Assembly (NCBI RefSeq): GCF_026342835.1
Contig: NZ_JAPEMI010000002.1
Location: 310,001-374,000 of the forward strand
DNA length: 64,000 nt
From: Streptomyces sp. NBC_00154
Lineage (GTDB): Bacteria; Actinomycetota; Actinomycetes; Streptomycetales; Streptomycetaceae
Reading direction: 5' to 3'
Shown: piece by piece, positions 50,624 to 59,911 of the stretch
Position numbering within the stretch: position 1 is the stretch's first letter
Layout of the letters: each line of letters opens with the position of its first letter
The notes under the pieces: model-generated
Database searches by the model: none
What the model saw: the letters and a program-made list of their open reading frames with translations, nothing else
What the model was told of the DNA's origin: nothing
Position numbers and translations under genes: made by a program

Positions 50624-53005
50624 TCACGACGACCAGGTCCAGTGGGCGACCTCGGGCAGGTCGTCGCCGTGTTCGCGGATCCAGTCGTGGTGGCGACTGC
50701 GGGCGTCCACCATGGCCTCCCGGGTGGCGGCGGCCCGGGCGCCCAGGTGGGGAACCCGGTCGATGACGTCCATGACCAGCCGGTAGCGGTCCAGGTCGTT
50801 GCGCACCACCATGTCGAACGGCGTCGTGGTGGTGCCGGACTCCTTGTAGCCCCGCACATGCAGGTGCGGGTGGGCGGCCCGGCGGTAGGCGAGCCGGTGG
50901 ATCAGCCACGGGTAGCCGTGGTAGGCGAAGATCACCGGCTTGGACGTGGTGAAAACCGCGTTGAACTCGACGTCGGGCATACCGTGCGGGTGTTCCGTCG
51001 CGGGCATCAGCCGGGTCAGATCCACGACGTTGACCACCCGGAACATCAGGTCCGGCAGGTGACGCCGGAGGAGGTCGGCCGCGGCCAGCACTTCCTGGGT
51101 GGGGACATCACCGGCGCAGGCCAGGACGACGTCGGGTTCACGGTCGCCGTTCTCGGTTCCGGCCCATTCCCAGATGCCGACGCCGCGTGCACAGTGGGCA
51201 CGTGCCTGTTCCATGCTGAGCCAGTCGAAGCACGGTTGCTTGCCGGCGACCACGACGTTGACGTAGTCCCGGCTGTGCAGCACGTGGTCGGCGATGGACA
51301 GCAGGGTGTTCGCGTCCGGGGGCAGATAGACGCGCACCACTTCGGGGCTCTTGTTGAGGATGTGGTCGACGAATCCGGGGTCCTGGTGTGAGAAGCCGTT
51401 GTGGTCCTGGCGCCACACGTGCGAGGTGAGCAGGTAGTTCAACGAGGCGATCGGCGCGCGCCAGGGAAGCTGACGAGAGGTGTGCAGCCACTTGACGTGC
51501 TGGTTGACCATGGAGTCGACGATGTGGACGAACGCCTCGTAGCACGAGAAGAGACCGTGGCGGCCGGTGAGGAGGTAGCCCTCCAGCCAGCCCTGGCAGG
51601 TGTGTTCGGAGAGAATCTCCATCACCCGGCCGTCCCGGGCCAGGTGTTCGTCGGTGGGCAGCATCTGCTCCTGCCAGGCTTTGCCGCTGGCTCCGTAGAC
51701 CGCCTGGAGTCGGTTGGACGCGGTCTCGTCGGGGCCGAACAGACGGAAGTCCCGGCGCTGCGCGGTATCCGACATGATGCGCTCCAGCATCCCGCCCAGG
51801 ACGCGGGTCGGCTCGTGCTGGGTCGTCCCGGGCTTGTCGACGGGCACCGCATGGTCCTCCAGCGGCGGCACGGGCAGGGTGCGCAGCAGTCGGCCACCAT
51901 TCGCGTACAGGGTGGCTCCAAGGCGGCGTTCGCCCTCGGGCACGCACGCCAACACCTGCTCGGTGGGACGCCCGGTGGGGTCGAACAGGTCCTCGGGCCG
52001 GTAGGAACGCAGCCATTCCTCCAGCTGCGCGAGGTGAGCGGGGTTCTCCCGAACGGCGGGAAGCGGAACCTGGTGGGCCCGCCATGTGCCCTCCACCGGC
52101 AGCCCGTCGACCTCGCCGGGGCCGGTCCAGCCCTTCGGCGTGCGCAGCACGATCACCGGCCAGCGTGCCCGACGGCGCTCTCCGCCGTGGCGGGCGGCGT
52201 GCTGGATGGCGCGGATCTTGTCCACGGCGGTGTCCATCGCGGCGGCCATGGCACGGTGCACGGCTGCGGGGTCGTCGCCGCTGACGTGGAGCGGTTCGTA
52301 CCCCAGTCCGCGCATCAGCTGCTCGAGTTCGTCCTGGGGGATACGGGCCAGCACGGTGGGGTTGGCGATCTTGTATCCGTTCAGATGCAGGATGGGCAGC
52401 ACCGCGCCGTCGTGGACGGGGTCGAGGAATTTGTTGCCGTGCCAGGAGGCCGCCAGCGGGCCGGTTTCCGCCTCGCCGTCGCCGATCACACAGGCGACCA
52501 GCAGGGCCGGGTTGTCCAGTGCGGCCCCGTAAGCATGGGAGAGCGAGTAGCCGAGTTCTCCGCCCTCATGGATGGAGCCGGGGGTCTCCGGCGCGACGTG
52601 GCTGGGCACGCCGCCGGGGAAGGAGAACTGCCGGAACAGCCGCCCCATCCCCTCCGTGTCCCGGGTGACGTCCGGGTACGTCTCCGTGTAGGTGCCCTCC
52701 AGCCAGGAGTTGGCCAGCACCGCGGGGCCGCCGTGCCCGGGGCCCCAGACGCACAGCACATCCTGGGAGCGGTCCTTGATGATCCGGTTGAGGTGCGTGT
52801 AGACGAGGTTGAGGCCGGGAGAGGTGCCCCAGTGGCCGAGCAGCCGTGGCTTGATCTGCTCGGTGCGCAGCGGCTCTGCGAGCAACGGATTCGCCATGAG
52901 GTAGATCTGCCCGGCCGAGAGGTAGTTGGCGGCGCGCCAGTGGGCGTCGAGAGCGGCTGCCTCCTGGTCGGTGATCGTGCCGACCGAGTCCGGAGCGGTG
53001 GTCAT
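50624..53005 (-). CDS. xfp: Phosphoketolase
   Basis: A 793-residue thiamine-diphosphate enzyme that cleaves xylulose-5-phosphate (and often fructose-6-phosphate) to acetyl-phosphate plus an aldose phosphate. Signatures are GHWGTSPGLNLVYTHLNR, the TPP motif GDGEAETGPLAASWHGNKF and the C-terminal RGYKESGTTTTPFDMVVRN. Length is normal for the family. The start is ATG 53005 with GGAGG upstream. No acetate kinase gene is adjacent, although one often is. Confidence 0.96.
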   Translation of the reverse strand: MTTAPDSVGTITDQEAAALDAHWRAANYLSAGQIYLMANPLLAEPLRTEQIKPRLLGHWGTSPGLNLVYTHLNRIIKDRSQDVLCVWGPGHGGPAVLANSWLEGTYTETYPDVTRDTEGMGRLFRQFSFPGGVPSHVAPETPGSIHEGGELGYSLSHAYGAALDNPALLVACVIGDGEAETGPLAASWHGNKFLDPVHDGAVLPILHLNGYKIANPTVLARIPQDELEQLMRGLGYEPLHVSGDDPAAVHRAMAAAMDTAVDKIRAIQHAARHGGERRRARWPVIVLRTPKGWTGPGEVDGLPVEGTWRAHQVPLPAVRENPAHLAQLEEWLRSYRPEDLFDPTGRPTEQVLACVPEGERRLGATLYANGGRLLRTLPVPPLEDHAVPVDKPGTTQHEPTRVLGGMLERIMSDTAQRRDFRLFGPDETASNRLQAVYGASGKAWQEQMLPTDEHLARDGRVMEILSEHTCQGWLEGYLLTGRHGLFSCYEAFVHIVDSMVNQHVKWLHTSRQLPWRAPIASLNYLLTSHVWRQDHNGFSHQDPGFVDHILNKSPEVVRVYLPPDANTLLSIADHVLHSRDYVNVVVAGKQPCFDWLSMEQARAHCARGVGIWEWAGTENGDREPDVVLACAGDVPTQEVLAAADLLRRHLPDLMFRVVNVVDLTRLMPATEHPHGMPDVEFNAVFTTSKPVIFAYHGYPWLIHRLAYRRAAHPHLHVRGYKESGTTTTPFDMVVRNDLDRYRLVMDVIDRVPHLGARAAATREAMVDARSRHHDWIREHGDDLPEVAHWTWSS

Positions 53006-53498
53006 TCATGCCTCCGTCTGCGCGGTGAAGGGGTGTTCTCTCGGCGGTACCCGAGTCATCGGCTCATGGGCCTGAGCCTGCGGACCGTGGACGCCGAGTC
53101 ACTGCCGGACTCCCGGAGCAGCAGGAGGCCGATGGCGGGGTGAGGTGTCCAGCCATCGTCGGCCAACTCCTTCTCGCACGGTACGAGCGCCTTGGGCGGG
53201 TGCGCCCCGGAGCGCCGACACCCCGGGAACCCGCGGACCCGCGGCCGTCGGGGGCGAAGGCCGCCGGCCGCCCGGTTGAACGTCCGAAGAGGCGGGAACA
53301 TCAGCGCCGGTGCCTGCCGAATGGCCCGGTGCGGTCAGCGCTGCCCGGTTCGGCTCAGATGTCGGCTGTGCCGACGAAGCTTCCGGGACGTGTCCAGCGT
53401 GCGCAGTCCGTGGCCCGGCGGCACCCCTGACGGGACCGAATGGGCGACGAGGCCCGTCGCGGAGGGAAGGCCCGATCGGTGGCTGCCGACGGAACGGG
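53006..53498. other. Interval between phosphoketolase and amidohydrolase
   Basis: Holds only a weak minus-strand frame (53056-53301) described separately. No hairpin or operator recognised. Confidence 0.4.
53056..53301 (-). CDS. Possible small hypothetical protein or gene end
   Basis: An 81-codon frame. The last 45 residues (KALVPCEKELADDGWTPHPA, IGLLLLRESGSDSAS, RRLRPMSR) have protein-like composition and codon use, while the N-terminal half is Arg/Pro-rich and unconvincing. It may be the 3' end of a lost gene. No family recognised. Confidence 0.25.
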   Translation of the reverse strand: MFPPLRTFNRAAGGLRPRRPRVRGFPGCRRSGAHPPKALVPCEKELADDGWTPHPAIGLLLLRESGSDSASTVRRLRPMSR

Positions 53499-55121
53499 TC
53501 ACACGCTCGGGTCGCGGTGGGTGGGGTGCCCGTCGAGGACCGTCAGCAGCACGGGCAGGTCGGGCAGGTCGGTGGCGGCGGTGGTGAGCGGGTCGTCGGC
53601 GAAGACCGTGAGGTCCGCGCGGTGGCCGACGGCGATCCGGCCGGCCTTGTGCTCCTCGCCTGCCGTGAGAGCCGCGTTCAGGGTCATGCCCTGGAGGGCC
53701 TCCAGGGCGGTGAGCGCCTGTTCGGGGCCGTGCGGGGGCTGGGTGAGATCGCGGCTGGGCCGACGGTGGCGGGCGCCCGCCATGACGGCCAGCGGCGGGT
53801 ACGGGGCGATGGGCCAGTCGGAGCCGAGGACGACGGTGGCTCCGGAGTCCCACAGATCGCGACAGCGCCAGGCGCGGGAGGCGCGCTTCTCACCGAGGCG
53901 GCGCGACCAGTTGTCGGTGTGGTCGGCCCGGGTGAAGTCGCAGCAGTGGGTGGGCTGCATGGACGCCACGACGCCGAGCTCGGCGAAGCGGCGCAGCGTG
54001 TCGTCGGGAACGGTCTCTATGTGCTCGATCCGGTGCCGGACTCCGCGGTCCCCGGTGGCCAGGGCCTTCTCGACGGAGTCGAGAGCATGCCGTACGGCCG
54101 CGTCACCGATGGCGTGGGTGGCCGTGGGCACCCCGGCCCGGTGGAGCTCGCCGATGATATGGGTGTAGGCGTCCGGGTCGGGCCAGAAGGCGTGCGTGGA
54201 CTCGCCGTGGCAGTCGGGGCGCTCCAGCCAGGCGGTGCCGTTGTCGATGGTGCCGTCCATGAAGAGCTTGACGCCTTCGGTCCGCCAGAGCGCGCCGCCG
54301 GTGCCCTGTTGCTCGATGATCGCGCGCAGCGCGTCGGCGTCGGTGCCGGGCTGGCACCAGGGCGCGACCCGCAGCCGCAGCGGCAGCTCGCCGGCCGCGT
54401 CGAGTTCGGTGTAGAGCGCGAGGCTTTCGCCGCCTGCGTCCATGGCGTGACCGCCGGTGAGTCCGGCGGCGGCCATGCTGCGTAGCGCGGCGGCGAGCCC
54501 GGCGCGGCGCTCCGCGTGCGTGGGCTGCGGGGCCGCACGTTCGACGAGTTCGCAGGCGGCGTCCTCCAGGAGCAGCCCGGTGGGCCGTCCGGCGTCGTCG
54601 CAGACGACCTCGGCGGCCTGGGCGAAGGAGCGTGGCCCGTCGATGCCTGCGAGTTCGAGTGCGCGCGGGCTGGCCAGCATGGAATGGGCATCGAAGAGCT
54701 GGAGAAGGGCCGGTACGCCGTCGAGTACGGGGGAGAGGGCGGCGGCCTCGACGGGCCGGCCCCCGAAGACGTTCGGGTCGAGGCCCCATCCGTGCAGCCA
54801 CGCTCCGGGTGCGAGGGTCCGGACCTCGCGGGCCAGCGTCTCGCGGACATCGTCCAGGTCGGTGCAGCCCGACAGGTCCAGTCCCTGGGTCAGCTCGGCG
54901 CCCGAGACGGGATGGAGGTGCCCGTCGGCCAGGCCGGGGGTGACCACGGCCCCCTTCAGGTCGATCACCGTCGTCGAGGAGTCCGCGAGTGCGCGTATCC
55001 CGCGGTCGTCGCCGAGGGCGGAGATCTGCCCTCCGGACACGGCCAGGGCGGTCTCCGGCAGGAGCCGGCCCGTGACCGGGTCGAGCAGACGGGCGGAGAG
55101 CAGGACGAGACGGGTGTGCAC
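53499..55121 (-). CDS. Amidohydrolase (YtcJ-like metal-dependent hydrolase)
   Basis: A 540-residue amidohydrolase_3-family enzyme. The metal-binding HxH is in GLADGHLHPV (about residues 64-73), later histidines are in ATHAIGDAAV and RIEHIETV, and the Asp in VVLGSDWPIAPYPPL. A small beta domain from both ends completes the fold. The start is GTG 55121 with AAGGAG at the right spacing. It lies 31 bases after the TetR gene on the same strand, and with the divergent NCS1 permease suggests uptake and hydrolysis of a cyclic amide or nucleobase-like compound; the exact substrate is not known. Confidence 0.88.
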   Translation of the reverse strand: MHTRLVLLSARLLDPVTGRLLPETALAVSGGQISALGDDRGIRALADSSTTVIDLKGAVVTPGLADGHLHPVSGAELTQGLDLSGCTDLDDVRETLAREVRTLAPGAWLHGWGLDPNVFGGRPVEAAALSPVLDGVPALLQLFDAHSMLASPRALELAGIDGPRSFAQAAEVVCDDAGRPTGLLLEDAACELVERAAPQPTHAERRAGLAAALRSMAAAGLTGGHAMDAGGESLALYTELDAAGELPLRLRVAPWCQPGTDADALRAIIEQQGTGGALWRTEGVKLFMDGTIDNGTAWLERPDCHGESTHAFWPDPDAYTHIIGELHRAGVPTATHAIGDAAVRHALDSVEKALATGDRGVRHRIEHIETVPDDTLRRFAELGVVASMQPTHCCDFTRADHTDNWSRRLGEKRASRAWRCRDLWDSGATVVLGSDWPIAPYPPLAVMAGARHRRPSRDLTQPPHGPEQALTALEALQGMTLNAALTAGEEHKAGRIAVGHRADLTVFADDPLTTAATDLPDLPVLLTVLDGHPTHRDPSV

Positions 55122-55152
55122 GGCGGCTCCTTGAAGGACTGGTGGGGGAAGG

Positions 55153-55866
55153 TCAGTTGGGGGTGGCGGTCGACTCGGCGGCCGGATCCGTGCCGGCGGC
55201 GGAGGCCGGGTCCTGGTTTGTGTCGGTGGGTGCGTCGAGGGGGCGGGTGAGAACGCCGCTCGGCAGGCCCAGTTCGCGTTCCGCCGTGGTGATGGCCATA
55301 CGCGTCACTGCCTCGGGGCGATCGCTGGTGTCGGTGTTGGCATGGGCGCCGAGGCCGTCGATCACCACAAGAATCTGAATGGTCGTCACATATGGGTCGT
55401 CCGTGTGGAATTCCTCCCGCTCGACGCCCTCCCGGATGAGGCTCTCAAGTCGTCCGCGCCACGCCGCCTCCTGCTCGCCGACCCGGTCCCGGAGGACAGG
55501 CCGGTAGCGGCTGAGGTGCCGCGCGTTGATCCAGAGTCGGCTGATGTCGTCGTACGCCTCTCCCGTCGCGTGTGCGAAGAACCGCGCCAGGTGCTGCGTG
55601 GGGGTTCCGCCGGTCCCCTCGGCCGGCAGGAGGGTGTCGAGCTCGGTGCTCGCGGCGCTGCCGAACGCCTCGGCCACGAGGTCCTCCGCCGAGGGGAAGT
55701 AGTGGCTGATGAGCCCGGGACGGACATCGAGCTGCTCGCCGATGCGTCGCAGGGTGATGCACTCCAGCCCCTCGGTCAGGGCGATGGTGGCGGCTGCGTC
55801 GACGATTTCCGCACGTCGGGCGGCGGGTGATTTCCGAATTCGCTTGCGCTGGACGCTTGACGACAT
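55153..55866 (-). CDS. TetR-family transcriptional regulator
   Basis: A 237-residue repressor with a helix-turn-helix in residues ~15-60 (RRAEIVDAAATIAL, ITLRRIGEQLDVRPGLISHYF), an alpha-helical ligand domain and an unusual 30-residue Pro/Thr/Asp tail (PTDTNQDPASAAG). The C-terminal half resembles BetI/RutR-like members. The start is ATG 55866. It is divergent from the NCS1 permease across a 69-base gap that holds a 6-10-6 inverted repeat, the probable operator. Confidence 0.9.
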   Translation of the reverse strand: MSSSVQRKRIRKSPAARRAEIVDAAATIALTEGLECITLRRIGEQLDVRPGLISHYFPSAEDLVAEAFGSAASTELDTLLPAEGTGGTPTQHLARFFAHATGEAYDDISRLWINARHLSRYRPVLRDRVGEQEAAWRGRLESLIREGVEREEFHTDDPYVTTIQILVVIDGLGAHANTDTSDRPEAVTRMAITTAERELGLPSGVLTRPLDAPTDTNQDPASAAGTDPAAESTATPN

Positions 55867-55876
55867 ACCCCGGATG

Positions 55877-55898
55877 TTATTGAGTGTGCGACCAATAA
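55877..55898. promoter_or_regulatory. Probable TetR operator
   Basis: TTATTG-N10-CAATAA is a perfect inverted repeat in the short gap between the TetR and permease starts, well placed to repress both directions. Confidence 0.55.
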
Positions 55899-55935
55899 GC
55901 AAGCAGGTGGGTATGACCAGCACCCGGAGGGCTCC

Positions 55936-57390
55936 ATGGCGTCCACGATTCCCGACCCGCACCCCCACACGCGCGGCGTGCACGACACGCCGCCGCCCGC
56001 GGACCGGGCGGGCCGTATCGAGGTCCACGGCATCGATCACATTCCCGAGCGGGAACGCCGCGGCCGTGCACGGGAGTTGTTCGTCGTCTGGGCGGCGGCG
56101 AACGTCAACTACCTGAGCCTGGTGGTCGGTGGAGCCCTGATACTCATGGGCCTGAGCCTGTGGCAGGCGCTCGCCGTGATCATCGTGGGCAACCTGTTCT
56201 GGGTGCCCGTCGGCCTCCTCGCCGTCTCGGGCCCGGCCTCGGGCACGCCGAGCGAGGTGATCATGCGGGCCATGTTCGGCGTCCGCGGCAACCGTGTGAA
56301 CATCGCGGTCACCGGCTGGGTGATCTGCATCTGCTACATCGCCCTCAACCTGGCGGCCGCGGCGCTGGCAGCCTTCTCCCTGGTCGAGAAGGCCGGCATC
56401 GTGCCGAACGCAGGTGTCAAGATCGCCGTCGTGATGGTCATCGCCGCGCTCACCCTGGCCATCAGCGTCTACGGGCACGCCACGATCATGAAGCTCTACC
56501 TCCCGATCACCGTTGCCCTCACCGCCGCGTTCGCCGTCCTGGCCTTCAGCGTGCTCGGGCACACCGACTTCGGTTACGAGCCCGCCCAGCCGCTGACCGG
56601 CAGCGCCCTGTGGGCGGCCCTCGCCGGCGGCATCACCCTCATCGCCTCGGGCCCGCTCTCGTACACCAACAGCGCCGACTTCTCCCGCTACCTGCCCCGC
56701 ACGACCTCCCCGAAGGCAATCGTGGGCTGGACCTCGCTCGGCGGCTTCCTGCCCGGCGTCGTCGTCACCTCACTGGGCGCGTTCGCCGCGACCGCGGTCG
56801 ACATGACCGACCCTCAGACCGCGCTGGAGACGATCCTGCCCAGCTGGTTCACCCCCGTATTCCTGCTCGCCCTGGTGCTCGGCACGATCTCCATCAACGC
56901 CATGACCGCCTACAGCTCCGGCCTCGCACTCCAGGCCGTCGGCGTGCGCATCCGCCGTTCCCTCAGCGTGATCGTCGACGGAGTTCTCGGTGTCGCCCTG
57001 ACCCTGTACGCGCTGCTCGTGTCCAACTTCCTCGACACCGTCGGCAACGTCCTTCAGCTGACCGTCGTCCTGCTCGGACCCAGCACGGCCGTCTACGCCA
57101 CGGACATCCTGCTGCGCCGTAATCGCTACGACGGCCTCGCGCTGACGGACGAAACGCCCGGCAGCCCCTACTGGTTCACCGCAGGCGTCAACTGGGCAGG
57201 TGCCCTGGCGCTCACCGCGGGCACAGCCGCGGCCGCCCTCTGCGTGAACACCCTGTACACCGGGCCGCTCGCCCGCGCCCTGGGCGGTGTGGACCTCGCC
57301 CTGCCTGTCGGCATCGCCGTGGCGTCGGCCGTCTACGCGACCTTGATGTGGCGCTCCCGCGACGGGCTCGGCATGGCGCAGCGGGCATGA
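55936..57390 (+). CDS. NCS1-family nucleobase/cytosine-type permease
   Basis: A 484-residue membrane transporter with about 12 helices. Family features are ELFVVWAAANVNYLSLVVGG at helix 1, SGPASGTPSEVIMRAMFGVRGN, and GPLSYTNSADFSRYLPR in the middle, which forms part of the substrate site. NCS1 members import cytosine, purines, allantoin or hydantoins by proton or sodium symport. The divergent TetR and amidohydrolase genes suggest a compound that is hydrolysed after import. Confidence 0.92.
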   Translation: MASTIPDPHPHTRGVHDTPPPADRAGRIEVHGIDHIPERERRGRARELFVVWAAANVNYLSLVVGGALILMGLSLWQALAVIIVGNLFWVPVGLLAVSGPASGTPSEVIMRAMFGVRGNRVNIAVTGWVICICYIALNLAAAALAAFSLVEKAGIVPNAGVKIAVVMVIAALTLAISVYGHATIMKLYLPITVALTAAFAVLAFSVLGHTDFGYEPAQPLTGSALWAALAGGITLIASGPLSYTNSADFSRYLPRTTSPKAIVGWTSLGGFLPGVVVTSLGAFAATAVDMTDPQTALETILPSWFTPVFLLALVLGTISINAMTAYSSGLALQAVGVRIRRSLSVIVDGVLGVALTLYALLVSNFLDTVGNVLQLTVVLLGPSTAVYATDILLRRNRYDGLALTDETPGSPYWFTAGVNWAGALALTAGTAAAALCVNTLYTGPLARALGGVDLALPVGIAVASAVYATLMWRSRDGLGMAQRA

Positions 57391-57769
57391 GCCGCCGCAC
57401 GGCCCTCCAGGTCACGGGGGAGCGACCGGGGCAGCGCGGCCACCACCGGGGCCGCCTGATCCGGGACGGGATCGAGGAGGAGGGTCCGGTCGCCGTGTGC
57501 CGCACCGCCGCCAGGTAGGGGGCGCGCCCCGGAACGCGAGTACGCCCGCAGCGCAACGGGGGCCCGCAGCACAACCGGCCCCGGGGCAGTTCACGGTTCG
57601 GCAGCCCAAGCCGGGCGGGACGTCCCCCATTCGGCCCGTAGTGGTTGCTGGTGCGCGTCGTTAGAGGTGGGCTGTCACTGCGCCTGGCGATAGTCGCCGG
57701 CGCCAGGAGCGCCCCGCCGAACGGGCGGGCCAGCTCCCCCACCGACCCATACGAGACTTGGAGATCCCC
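57391..57769. other. Intergenic region
   Basis: About 380 bases with no confident gene. A minus-strand frame (57333-57572) contains a protein-like run (LLLDPVPDQAAPVVAALPRS) but overlaps the permease end and has no family match. A GGAG ribosome site for the next gene is at 57760. Confidence 0.4.
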
Positions 57770-57943
57770 ATGCCTTACCGCAAGGGACAGCACGTGGAGT
57801 ACCGGGACCAGCAGGACGAGCTCCAGCGGGGCGAGATCCGCAGCGCCGAGGGCAGCGGGGCGCAGGCCCGCTACGCCGTCCAGAACGAGGCGACCATGCG
57901 CGAGGACAAGGTCAGCGAGAACCAGATCGAGCGGGAGCTGTAG
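57770..57943 (+). CDS. DUF2945 (HVA1/tudor-like) small protein
   Basis: A 57-residue cytoplasmic protein: MPYRKGQHVEYRDQQDELQR, then GEIRSAEGSG, ARYAVQNE and ENQIEREL. It matches the DUF2945/hypervirulence-associated TUDOR-domain family of small beta-barrel proteins (typically RKGDRVEW...G-x-v at the start). The ATG 57770 is 6 bases after GGAG. Function unknown; a strong hairpin closes the unit. Confidence 0.82.
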   Translation: MPYRKGQHVEYRDQQDELQRGEIRSAEGSGAQARYAVQNEATMREDKVSENQIEREL

Positions 57944-57961
57944 TCACAGCCTTGCCGACAC

Positions 57962-57998
57962 AGCCGCCGTTGCACGGAACCAAAGTGCAGCGGCGGCT
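57962..57998 (+). terminator. Hairpin terminator after the DUF2945 gene
   Basis: AGCCGCCGTTGCAC (57962-57975) pairs with GTGCAGCGGCGGCT (57985-57998) with one mismatch, 19 bases after the stop codon. Confidence 0.75.
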
Positions 57999-58124
57999 GC
58001 TCGTGTTTCATCGCAGCTGGGGCCCGGTCACGGACTTCCAGGCTCGTTCACTCCCGAGCACCCAGGCCGCCGAAGTGTCCCGAGTGGGGCGCCGGGTCTG
58101 GAGAAGCCAAGGCTCGGCGGGCCG

Positions 58125-59216
58125 TCACCACCGCATGCAGCGCAGGGCCATCAAGGCCACATCGTCGTGGATCCGGCCGCCGGTCCATGAGCGCAGGTCG
58201 TCCAGCACACGGTCGAGCAGGGCGTCCGGATCGTTCTCGCCGATGCCTCGGAGGCGTTCGGCGACCGGGTAGAAGTGGCCCTGCCGATTGCGGGCTTCGG
58301 AGGTGCCGTCGGTGAAGAGCAGCAGCAGGTCACCGGGCTGGAAGGGGACCTTCTGCGAGCGATAACAGTCACCGGCCAGCTCGCACAGCCCCAGTGGTGG
58401 CGCAGCCACCTCGGGCGATACCTCGGTGACGGTCCCCTCGCGGTGGCGCAGCAGCGGTGGGGGATGGCCGCAGTTGACGATGACGGCCGCGTGGTTTTCC
58501 TCCGGTGCCGTGGCGACCAAAATCGCGGTGGCGAAATCTTCGCTCCGGCCGCGCCGGGCAATCGCGCCGTCGAGTCGTGTGGCCACGCTGTCCAGGCCGG
58601 GTTCCGTTCGGGCCACGTCACGGAAGACGCCGAGGACGTCGGCGGCGACCTCCACTGCTTCGAATCCCTTGCCGCGGACGTCGCCCAACAGCACCCGGAT
58701 GCCGAACTTGGTCTCCAGCAGGTCGTACAGATCCCCGCCGATTCGAGCATCCGGCTCCGCGGCGGCATAGCGCACCGCCACCTGCAGACGGCCGATCCGG
58801 GGTGGGAGCGGGCGCAGCAGCGCCCTCTGAACCGCCTCAGCAATGTTGTGCAGCCGGGCCGCCGCCTGCTCTTCTCTGCGCATAAGGGCGATAACACCCG
58901 AAGTGACGGCGGCGGCCAGCACCACGCAGCCCGCGGAGCTCACGTGGATCACTGTCGGCACACTTGGGTTCGCCCGGGCGAGTGCGAACACCAGGACGAT
59001 CGCGAGAACACCCGCAGCCAGCGGAGCCCAAACCCTCCGGGCTCCAACCGCAGCCAGCACCGGCACCGAAATCAGGACCGGGGAAAGGGTGCTGTCCGGC
59101 CCGGACAGCAGATCGACAACTACGCACACCAAGATCATCAGGCAGCCGAGGCCAAGGAGAAACTTCACGCCGAGGGGCAGCTGCACCCACCTGTGGCGCT
59201 CGTACCAGGCAACCAT
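58125..59216 (-). CDS. PP2C SpoIIE-type serine phosphatase (RsbU-like), membrane-anchored
   Basis: A 363-residue protein with a membrane N-terminus (about four helices, residues ~15-115) and a C-terminal SpoIIE/PP2C phosphatase domain (~125-360). Metal-binding motifs are GGDLYD, LLGDVRGKG and FTDGTSEAR. The linker (RREEQAAARLHNIAEAVQRA) is the signalling helix typical of this architecture. Such proteins dephosphorylate anti-sigma-factor antagonists in stress signalling. No partner kinase or antagonist gene is next to it. Confidence 0.92.
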   Translation of the reverse strand: MVAWYERHRWVQLPLGVKFLLGLGCLMILVCVVVDLLSGPDSTLSPVLISVPVLAAVGARRVWAPLAAGVLAIVLVFALARANPSVPTVIHVSSAGCVVLAAAVTSGVIALMRREEQAAARLHNIAEAVQRALLRPLPPRIGRLQVAVRYAAAEPDARIGGDLYDLLETKFGIRVLLGDVRGKGFEAVEVAADVLGVFRDVARTEPGLDSVATRLDGAIARRGRSEDFATAILVATAPEENHAAVIVNCGHPPPLLRHREGTVTEVSPEVAAPPLGLCELAGDCYRSQKVPFQPGDLLLLFTDGTSEARNRQGHFYPVAERLRGIGENDPDALLDRVLDDLRSWTGGRIHDDVALMALRCMRW

Positions 59217-59911
59217 GGGTGTCCCCTCTGTCCAGGGCTCTCCCCTCCCAATGTTCCGGGCCGCGTCGTCATCCCGCCAGCCGGCGAGTAGTGGCAGTAA
59301 AAGGCGCTTTGCGGCCGAACCGGGCCCGCCGCGGCGCCCACGGCTCGTACCTCGACGAGTGCTGCCGCACCCCCGGCCGGCGAGACCCAGCCCGCCCGGT
59401 GTCTCAAGTGCCGCAGGATCCGACGCCGCCCCTCGGTGGACTGCGGGCTCTGCCTAGACCTGCGCGGGAAAAAAACCCCGAGGTCGCTGAGGCGGCGTTC
59501 CGGGTGCGGCTCGCCGAAGAGGGCGCGACTCTCCGGGGTCCTCGACGACTTTGTCGAGGGCGCTAAAGATCTCCGTCTTGGCCTGGGTGTTCTCGACGAC
59601 GGCTTCGGCCTGCGCCGCTCGCGAGCGAGTGGCATTCTCTCTTGAACGCGCCGTCCAACGAGGCACACCGGACCGCGCAAGCGCCGAGGGCGCCCTTGCC
59701 CGGATGCTCTTCACCGGCAGTCTCGACGACCTGGCCGGCCGTCAGCTCGTCGTCCCGCAACCTTTGAGGTTCCCAGCCTTCCGTCAGGCAGCCCCCACGC
59801 ATCGTTCCGCGACCTCGGTGCCGTGAGCTCCCCGCACCCCCGACACCAGACCGGCTGCCCCACGGGGCCGCTCCCGGTGCGTCGGCCGGGGCAGCGGTCT
59901 GCGCTCCGTCG
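59217..59911. other. Long region of gene fragments
   Basis: Nearly 700 bases without an intact gene. Two weak coding signals are seen. One is a plus-strand run around 59390-59460 (TQPARCLKCRRI, VDCGLCLDLRG) with a CxxC-x13-CxxC zinc-ribbon-like pattern. The other is a minus-strand run in 59454-59714 (AEAVVENTQAKTEIFSALDK) with good codon bias. Neither can be named and both look like relics. Confidence 0.4.

Noticed and set aside
57333..57572. Possible 79-residue minus-strand protein
   Set aside because: Overlaps the permease 3' end, has no ribosome site or family; kept only as a remark.
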